From NCBI RefSeq assembly GCF_022539315.1, contig NC_066313.1, positions 39,841,059 through 39,905,058 of the forward strand: DNA of 64,000 nucleotides, written 5' to 3'. The notes under the pieces were generated by a model. That model was not told the origin of the DNA. It worked only from the letters and a program-made list of their open reading frames with translations, and did no database searches. Numbering within the stretch: the stretch's first letter is position 1; every line of letters begins with the position of its first letter. Shown here piece after piece: positions 56,105-64,000 of this stretch. This stretch comes from Serinus canaria (taxonomy: Eukaryota; Chordata; Aves; Passeriformes; Fringillidae). The position numbers and the translations under genes are program-made.

Positions 56105-58185
56105 GTAAGTGTTGAAGAAGAAAATCTCCAAGCTTTTTATTCAAATTTAATATGAAGAGTAAATAAGTAGATAAAAAGTTTTTTGTCAGTAAGTGTAGGA
56201 CTTAATTGTAGTTGTCTGTAGTGTAGTCAGATTAATCCTATGAAGTCTGCCTGCAGTGAAACAGTATGCATAATTGACTTAATACAATTGCTTAAACGTG
56301 GCTGATTATCCTGAGTCAAGACACATTTAATTATGTAAAGTACCTCCAAGAAATGGAGAGACAAAACCATGGCTTTCTGTACTAGAAGCTGGAGACCAGA
56401 AGAGACATCAAATGATAGTAGATGTCAGTTCAAGAGAGGAGAGCCCATTATAGAGGTAAAAATCAGATAATACATTTGAATAAATGAAATATGTAAATAT
56501 ATGAAATACATCAGATAATATACTTGATTATATGAAATATGTGAGCTTAAGGTACAAGGTTCAAAAAAAGTTGTCTGGAGCCCTCCGATGAAGGAGTTGT
56601 TTTGTTGTAGGCATATGGATTGACAAAGTGAAATCCCAGTCTTTCAGCAATGATGTGGCCTCATAAAAATAACTCATCTTGTTAGCAGAAGTATATCCTG
56701 GCTGCTCTTCATTATCCAAAGTTTGCTATTCGATATTTATTATTTTATTTGAGCTTCTGAAAATACTTTGCTTTATCTTTCTTGATTTTCTAAAGTCATG
56801 AAGGCAGCAACCTGCAAATAGTTTTCAGACTAAATTAAGTCCTGGCTTCTTAAGTGTTTGTAAAGTACAGCCCTAAGTGTTGGTTTCTATTGTTTAGCAT
56901 GCATTTCCATCAGCTATTATAGCTCTTAGACAGCTTAATCTAGGTTATATGTAATACATATTTCTACAGTATCTGAATACTCAAGAGAGAAAATAATACC
57001 AATATTTTTTTACTTCTCTGAAAGGTAGAAGTTATTTTCATTAAATTGTTAAGAGAAGAGTGCTTATACAAAATATTTAGTGAAGAAAATGAAGCTGAAG
57101 TGGTTATTCTTTTAAAATTATTTCTTCTAAAGCTTTTAATGTGATGAGACTAGGAATTGCTCAATATGCTGCTAGAGAATTTAGTATTCTAAATCCCTGT
57201 CCCAAAAGAATTGAACCTTCTGCAGTTAAATATTTTTTCACATAGCAATACGGAATTTATAGTACAACTTCAAAAACATACTATAGAATGCCTTGGTTCT
57301 CAGTAGGGACATTCTCTTTCTGAATCAATATGTATAGATTTTTCTGAGGTAGTTTTATATTCCCTGTAGATTGTACTTCTTTTCTTCATAACAATATTGC
57401 ACAAACCAAAAAATACTCCATGCATTTTTGTGTGCACAAGCATTTTCTTTGTAACTGGGAGATGAGCATCAGTTTGTAACTGAAAGAGGGAGCTGTTTAA
57501 AGACTTGGTGAGACTGATGGATGCAAAATATTATGCTGGGGTTTTATCAGCAGTATTACCCTTAGTCAATTGATTTTTAAATTTCTGATGTTACTATTCC
57601 CTTTAATACAAAAATCTTCATCATAGAATATAGGTATTATTTATGCAAAATTTCAATACTTATGAAGAATTTTTGGTCTGTTTCTTGCCGCCTCCAAATA
57701 CAGGATAAAGTAATTTCTAGTGGTTTTAAATACTTGTCTAAATGATTTAAAATTGTCTTCCTGGATACTTATACGAAGTCTAAAAGTTTTAATCATACAT
57801 AAATTCAGTCATGCTTTCTATAGTTACCTGTTCTGTGTGGGCTGCTGATGCCCCACCAGGCAGGATGTGTGACCTTGCCAGCTACATTTGCTGCCTCCTG
57901 ATAGTTGGTAGATGGGCAGTCTGGTAGGAACTGCGGGCTGAGAAAGTCTAGGACTTCCCCTTTGCTTTTTTTCTTATAAAGCGCTGCAGCCACTTAGCTT
58001 GGAGTCTGCAAAAGGAATTTGATTCTGATAGCATCACCTAGCATTTAAAAAATGTCTTGTAACTCTTTCAGAATCTAGCATTTAATTTGTTTATCTTCCT
58101 GCTCTGTCTACATGCCACTACCTATTAATCTTAGTTCTTAAAGGTGTCTTCTGACTTATCTGAGTTGTTCATTTATTCCACCCAG
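56105..58185 (+). other. Intron E53-E54, one GC-rich patch
   Basis: 2.1 kb, AT-rich except for a patch at 57827-58005, described separately. Imperfect AT-rich direct repeats lie near 56455-56545. Confidence 0.6.
57827..58005. mobile_element. GC-rich inserted repeat of unknown family
   Basis: A patch of about 180 bases clearly richer in GC than its surroundings, with blocks gtgggctgctgatgccccac, aggaactgcgggctgagaaa and cttataaagcgctgcagcc. Read on the - strand the last block has a TATAA-like ctttataag near its start, which would fit an LTR promoter region. That is only an inference, and no terminal repeats were identified. Confidence 0.3.
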
Positions 58186-58236
58186 GAATGGGAGACTTTT
58201 ACTGGTGTGATCATTGGAGACACCATCAGAAAATCA
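58186..58236 (+). CDS. DYNC2H1: DYNC2H1 exon E54 (51-base microexon)
   Basis: Seventeen whole codons: EWETFTGVIIGDTIRKS. Borders are acccag and gtaagc. It joins HPELFQEN of E53 to DSQRSARDQVPSW of E55 in frame, matching the conserved EW.(T)F.G motif. Confidence 0.94.
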
Positions 58237-59669
58237 GTAAGCTACATTTATTTTCATTTCATTTTGAAATAAGGAACAATTACTTTAATCCTGAAAAGTT
58301 AAAGTTTTATTCTTACTATGTTGTTTAATTAACTGTATTCATACATTAAAGAAAAAAGTAACTCTTCACATAGTAATATAAAGATATAAATTTATTAAAG
58401 AATTTTTGAACATGGCAAGTAGTTTTTTAAATTTGGATATCTTTTTGCCTTTGTTGTGTATTTTATTTTAGTTTTTCTGTGACTGGGATGACAATTTGAA
58501 ATTTCATGTTTGAGGAGGTTTTCAGCCCTCTTCTGTAACTAAAATCAGTATTTCTGAATCCCTCCTCCCAGAGTCATGTAGGAGTTGCTCTTTTTGTACT
58601 TTTTCTCAGGCAGCTGGTTGCTAAAATGATCCTTGAAATCCAGTTTCTCTAGCCATTAGATGGCTCAACTACAGGCTTTGCATTTCAGTGACTGCAGAAG
58701 TCCCCCTCTATCTGTCTGGAGTCACTGTAATTCAATTAAATGTCTGTGAATTGAGTGATAAGTATTTCTTGCTGTAGGCCATTTTCGAGGAATTTGAGAT
58801 CTGATTGTATAATAGAATTTAATACCAGTCTTACCTCTACCCTACCTAAGGCACAATCCATAGGATTTGGAAAGATTGTGCTTGTGTGCCCTTCAGCCCA
58901 AATGGAATGTATACTGCAGACCCATGTTAAATTTATTCCTACAATGTCTTCCAAATTTCCTAGTTTTGTTCTTTCTCAGACTTTGTAACTCATGGCTGAG
59001 ATACCCTTCCACAAGAAAGCTTCTGTTTTTCTCTGGTGAGCATTTAAGATTACTTTTGAAGTTGCTCACTCCTTGAGAGATCCAAATACATTTCCATTCA
59101 GAGACTCCTCAGACTGGTTAATGTGCACTGTAAGATCTTTTAATAACAATAATATAGTGAATACAGAAATTCCTTAGAACTTCCTCCATTCCAAACATCT
59201 AAAGAGCAGAAAAATAAAGCTGTGTTCAAATTACCACTGCAGAGATGTTCAGAAATGGTGTTTGGCTCTTTGTGTGAAGAGCCATCTTCATGATTGCAAA
59301 TATGTGCAACGGAGTTGTTTTTTGAAGCCAGTTTCTCAGAGTGCATATTCAGATAGCCAATCATTTGTGTTAGTTGTTATGAGTAAAAAATTACTTAGAA
59401 TTGAGAATGTTGTAACGATCCTCTAAATGGGTAAAGTATTTTCAGGCTCAAGTAGCTGAGCAAGTGTTAATGTGAACAGTATGTCTCGTATTTAAATATT
59501 TCGGTAGCTTTTTTGTTATGTCATTTATGAACTTAGCAAAAGAGAGCAGAAAGATTGCTGTTGTGAATGTTTTTATTAGAAAGCATGGGTTTCACAACCT
59601 TATTACTGAATATAGTGTTTCATGAAAGATTGTATAGCTTACGTGTGTGATATAACTTGCTTCCACAAG
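58237..59669 (+). other. Intron E54-E55, no clear feature
   Basis: 1.4 kb, AT-rich, without a recognisable repeat or RNA gene. Confidence 0.6.
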
Positions 59670-59747
59670 GATTCACAAAGAAGCGCTCGTGACCAGGTTC
59701 CCTCTTGGATAGAACAGGACCGAGTCTGGGCAGTAGCATCTTTGAAG
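59670..59747 (+). CDS. DYNC2H1: DYNC2H1 exon E55 (AAA5/AAA6 link)
   Basis: Twenty-six whole codons: DSQRSARDQVPSWIEQDRVW, AVASLK. The P.W(I)..(D/E)...(A)(V/L)..L helix is conserved. Acceptor cacaag, donor gtaatg. The 1,151-base intron shows no feature. Confidence 0.95.
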
Positions 59748-60898
59748 GTAATGCATCGTGTGGTCTCTTGAATTTAAATTTAAAGAACTTTGGTTTTGGC
59801 AGCAATTTGGACTTAAATACTCTGATATGTATTTGTCAGATCAAAAGACTTCATAGTTTTAAGCTGTTTATTCTATCTTCCAGAAACCATGGCTTAATAT
59901 GTAGTCACCTAAAAAAACCCCAAAGGTGTTTTCTGTTTTTATTTTAATCTCATTTTTCTGAGCCTTTTAGATGAACATTTCTATCTCATCTATAATGAAT
60001 TTCAGTGCATGTGAGTGAACCTGTCATCTTACTGACATTAGAAAATACTGCATATCTATCCAACTTCTACAATTTTTATTGATAGGATAAAAGAAGGAAA
60101 ATTGCAAACAATATTTAGTTGTAGATTTCACTAGTATAATGACTTTCACAAATCACTTCATAGTGTATTAAAAGCCATAAACTGTTAATTCAGAAATTAA
60201 TATTCTCCTCATCAGAATTCTCTGTACATCTTTATAGGTGTTATAGAATTTGTGATTGCCCAGACCGAACTAAAACAAAAACTCTTTCTTGCATTGGCCA
60301 GTGTTGAAGTCCTCTGATCCTGAAGGGAACTAAAGGAAAATATTAGTCCTGAAATTCTGTCTTAGCCTCTTCTCCTCCTGCATGTAGCTCAGCAGCAAGG
60401 AAAAAACCCTTGACTGCTCTTTGGCAAGGATGTTTTTTGCTAAACCCAGAGTTCACTATTTAATTTCTCTTTAACCAGAAATCAGGAACAATCACAATAA
60501 TGGTGTGGCAGGCATAATAGTTAGAGGTTTAAACAAACAAACAAACAGAAATTGGGTAACTGAGTGAATCAGTAGCATGCACTGATAGCAAGCCATTACT
60601 GATACCAGATAGCAGATCATCATGAGAGGAAGGGACTTAAAGGTAAAGCCCAAAGTTTAAAGTCAAAGAACCTTAAGGTTTAAAACTAAAATTAGAATGC
60701 AAATATAGATTTAGTCTTTCCAGGTAAAAAAGTGGTAAATTTTAAAATCTACTCTTTTCTTCTCTAACTCCAAGGTTAAAATTGAATTTTTTGATTTGCA
60801 CTGTAGTGGTCATAGTGATATTTGGAAATAAATTAAAATATACAATGCCCAAATGGCTATTCTTCTTTACAGTAAAATCTATACTATTTTTTTCATAG

Positions 60899-61030
60899 CT
60901 TTCTCTCCCAGGTCTCTATCAGACACTTTGCTTTGAAGATGAAAGTCTGTGGCGCACTTTTTCTCAGAGCTCTGTATGTGAACAAGACTTTCCATCTCCT
61001 GTTGCAAAAAGAATTTCTTTGTTTCAGCAG
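60899..61030 (+). CDS. DYNC2H1: DYNC2H1 exon E56 (AAA6 approach)
   Basis: Forty-four whole codons: LSLPGLYQTLCFEDESLWRT, FSQSSVCEQDFPSPVAKRIS, LFQQ. The F......W..(W/T).......E..FP pattern precedes AAA6. The central residues are less conserved than the ends. Borders are catag and gtaatc. The 1,361-base intron has no feature. Confidence 0.96.
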
Positions 61031-62391
61031 GTAATCTTTTCATTCATAATATTAATTATGAGTTCATCAGTGAAAGTAAATTTTACATCCTGGCCTGATT
61101 GAATTATAAGCAGTGACAGTATCTACACGGTCCTGCAGTTTAATTCATATTTTAAATCTAAGAATTAAATATATTTTTTACCATAGTGCACATTACTTCT
61201 CTGTTATCTGTGTCTTTTTAGTGTTGATATTAGCTGCAACTAAGTATAGCCTCTAAGTTAACAAGTTCTTTAGAAATATGCACAGAATTAATTTTATGAA
61301 TAGGTATTAAAATTCTTTCAGTTGCTTTGTAACTGCTGTATGTGTTGGCTTGTTGAGCATCTTATTTCACTGAATGTGCAAGCTCACACATCTGACACAA
61401 AATGCAGTAGCAGCCTCTGCTTCTATAGACTAGAAGAAATGAAAAATGACTTCTGAAAACCTGGTGATAAAGAACACACCAAGAATATGGGAGAGGCAGG
61501 TTCCTTCCTCAGCCTGAAGGTTGTTTTCCACTGGAAGAGAAAAATATAATCACTTTCGTGTTTATGGAAAAAAAGATGTTGTTACTTTCAAATGATGTTG
61601 TGATTTTTCTTTTGAAGTTACTTTATGTGAAGACATCCAGAGAAAGGATGGGGTATTAGACAATGTAGTTCCATGTTGATTGGCTCTTAGCTACTGTCTA
61701 TTTGGAGTTTTTTGTGGAGGAGGAAAATTTTTGAAATAGCATACATGCAATTTAGGAACAAACCATTTTGGGAAGGAATTTGTCTGAGTCATATTTGATT
61801 CAGTGAAATGCTGAAGACTGCTTCTTATGTGTGCACTGTGTTGTCAGAAAATGTCTGCATTTATAGGAAAGTAAATCTGGAATGATCAGTGCATCTTGTT
61901 TCTTATACAGAAATTCTTATTAAGAATTTTCTGTTTATTAAATATATTGAAACTACGTTGTTAGATTGATATGTCACTCATAAATTAGTTTGAACTGAAA
62001 CCAGAAATATTTCTCTTCCAAGTAGGACATTGCTGCCTGTATATGTGCATAGAATTTAGATACTAGTATAAAGCTAAGTGTGCTTTCTGTCATTCTAGCT
62101 ACCCACATAGCTGCTTTTCTTCTAAAATATTGCAGAAAAGTTTGTAGCTTACAAGTAGACATTAGGTGTAGATCTATCTTATGATTCTATTGATAGAAGC
62201 TGCTTAAAAAAGGACAATTACAGTTGATTATCTTGGAAAGGAATGATCAGATAGCTCTATATATTCAGAGAAAATAACTTTGTTCTGAAGATAAATTCAA
62301 AGAATTCATCCTTCTTAGAAGAGTCTTGCATTTTAAATTATCACTATATACTTTTATCAACTGATCTCCCCTGAATATATTTTATGTTAAG

Positions 62392-62464
62392 GTACTTGTG
62401 GTCCAGGCTGTCAGACCAGACAGACTACAGAGTGCCATGGCTCTTTTTGCATGTAAAACCCTAG
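62392..62464 (+). CDS. DYNC2H1: DYNC2H1 exon E57 (start of AAA6)
   Basis: VLVVQAVRPDRLQSAMALFA, CKTL plus one base. L(L)(V/L)(V/L)(R/Q)(A/C)(L/V)RPDR is the universal dynein AAA6 motif. Borders are gttaag and gtaagt. The next exon lies beyond the window. Confidence 0.97.
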
Positions 62465-64000
62465 GTAAGTTAAATTTTCACCAGGGTATTTCTGCACAAC
62501 AATTAAATAGCTTTTTTTGTCCTGTGTTTCTCTTTTATATTATAGTTCTTATGGAATCTCTAAGTTTTAGTATATGAAAATATACTGTAAATGGTTTGCT
62601 GATTTTGTTCATGTAAAATATTCTTATAAGTGCTTTTAAAATGATTCAGTTTATTCTGCACAGTGATTTAAAATATAATAAAAAGATCTTTCAAATTCTT
62701 TTAATTAATTCTTGAACACTGGAGTAATCAAGAAAGAAAGATAACTGGTTTTCTCTAAATTTTACCCTGCAGCATTCTCCTTAAGACTCAAATTTTCCAT
62801 AAATATTATTCTGTGTAATTTACCATTTAAGGACTGTTGCGTTTGAGATTTTATAAATTGAGTCTTAAAAGATTATTTCATTAATATCAGTCACTTTTGT
62901 AGAGCTCTTGGTCTGTAATTTTTTTTACTGATTGTTTAAAAATACACATTATTTACAGTGGTTCAATGCTACGGTTGTCTATTTATTCTAGTCAGTCAAT
63001 TTCCTCTCTCATATCTATTATATCCAAAGTTGAAACCTGTGTGCCAAACAGTCTTAATGTTGCAGTACAGCACATAAAAACATTCAGTTTTTGGCAGTTT
63101 TGAGTGTCTCATTGGGGTGAGCACTGTAAGTTTTAAAAGTCACTTTATCTTACTCCTTTATGCTGTCTGTGGACATTATTTGTTGCTCAAAGTTGACTCC
63201 ATATCTGTCAGCCAGACTGGGATTTTCAGCATTAAGGTATAGCTTATCTGTCAAACATTATTAGTAGTTGGAGAGGGTATGTTTGCCATGGTGACATAGC
63301 CCATGCTGCCAACGTCCCTGCCTGCTGGACTCAAATGACAAGAGTGATCTGCTGTGTGTGTGGCTCAAAAACCAGCAGAGACCTAAATGCAGAGTAAATG
63401 TATTTGCTTGCTTACTGTCTTCCAAATGTTAATGTATTACATAAATTACTTGTGTTGGGGCCAGTTCCTTGGAGCAATGATGAACAAGGGAATGTTTTTG
63501 TTGAGTGAAGCTCCAGCCTTACCAAGGAAGGCAGAATACCATTGACTCTGTTTGGGTTTTCAAAACCACTAAATCATCCACAAATCATCCACCGATTTTT
63601 CATACGTGTCAGTGAGATCAGTGAAATCCTGATTAGCACTTTTTAACCAGTAAAAAATGTCATGCTTGTATGAATATTTTTTCGTAGTTTTTTTCTGCCT
63701 TGTCTTTTTGAGTGTCCTTGCCCTGAAACAACTTAAACAAACTGTTTCACATAGGCTTCTAAAGGAAGCCATTAAGTTTCCAATCTCATTTGGCAGTTTT
63801 CCTGCGAGAAAAAATGAATTCCAAAAGAGCTGTATATCCTAAAAGAAAGCCTTTCAATTCTGTTTTATCCAGATATTTTTTTCTTTTCTCACTTTTTACC
63901 TATATTTTGAAATTTATGGATGAAGAAGGAGTAAAATAATTTCTTTTGAGGATAATGTTCATAAGAATTTTCTACAAATGTATTTTGTAACACCTGAAGC
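62465..64000 (+). other. Partial intron after E57, no exon found
   Basis: I looked for the next AAA6 segment (beginning with a Gly completed across the intron and a P-rich run) and did not find it before base 64000. No repeat family recognised. Confidence 0.6.

Larger units (their letters stand above)
1..64000 (+). other. DYNC2H1: DYNC2H1 gene, internal portion (cytoplasmic dynein 2 heavy chain 1)
   Basis: The 57 exons listed below join in one continuous reading frame that matches the dynein-2 heavy chain from tail to the start of AAA6. Dynein-2 is the minus-end motor that carries intraflagellar transport trains from the ciliary tip back to the base. Features that separate it from dynein-1 and axonemal chains include the AAA1 P-loop context [17 protein letters not shown]2 [12 protein letters not shown]3 GPEGCGKG and the lysine-free AAA4 loop GRSGVGRRT. 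Both gene ends lie outside the window. All introns are GT-AG; I saw no AT-AC intron. Seen: exons, phases and motifs. From knowledge: function and family assignment. Confidence 0.97.

Noticed and set aside
1..64000. A previously undescribed multi-gene system, CRISPR array or mobile island
   Set aside because: The window is accounted for by one vertebrate gene and its introns. No prokaryotic-type operon, spaced direct-repeat array or second gene was found on either strand.

Overview
The window is vertebrate genomic DNA, most likely from a bird. It lies entirely inside one large gene, DYNC2H1, which encodes the heavy chain of cytoplasmic dynein 2, the retrograde intraflagellar transport motor of cilia. 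The gene runs on the + strand. I find 57 consecutive internal coding exons (called E1 to E57 here), about 8.4 kb of coding sequence or roughly 2,790 codons. This corresponds to about residues 900 to 3,700 of a protein of roughly 4,300 residues; that numbering comes from my memory of the human protein. The start codon and first exons lie before base 1, and the end of AAA6 and the C-terminal domain lie after base 64000. Every exon has AG/GT borders, the codon phases join correctly at all 56 junctions, and I saw no frameshift or in-frame stop, so the gene looks intact.

Layout: E1-E3 (532-3675) encode tail and E4-E14 (4457-10987) the linker. E15-E18 (11450-13174) encode AAA1 with its P-loop and Walker B. 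E19-E22 (14020-16170) encode AAA2. E23 to E28 (17088-21909) encode the AAA2/3 link and AAA3. E29-E30 (23146-23558) link to AAA4, which lies in E31-E35 (24716-28718). E36-E38 (29988-33555) carry the first stalk helix, E39-E41 (34714-35914) the microtubule-binding tip, and E41-E44 (to 40232) the returning helix. E45-E50 (40785-51479) encode AAA5 and the buttress. E51-E57 (52242-62464) lead to the start of AAA6. Introns are short at the 5' side (many of 90-800 bases) and reach 2-3 kb from E37 onward.

The bird assignment rests on CR1 LINE fragments, several ending in the 8-base repeats typical of avian CR1 (5861-5979, 16300-16468, 19255-19625, 35986-36195, 42025-42912, 49540-49856). An older antisense CR1-like LINE of about 1.2 kb lies at 2140-3340. 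Two GC-rich patches (28236-28410 and 57827-58005) look like inserted repeats of families I cannot name.

I see no second gene, RNA gene or CRISPR array, and no new multi-gene system. The signal not explained by the gene or the repeats is a set of perfect or near-perfect hairpins with 17-20-base arms in introns (9897-9939, 19430-19470, 44048-44089, 55714-55760), plus a 22-base perfect palindrome at 44324-44345. They are far too long for chance and look like products of fold-back template switching. A CR1 copy at 42025-42912 also has its segments in permuted order.
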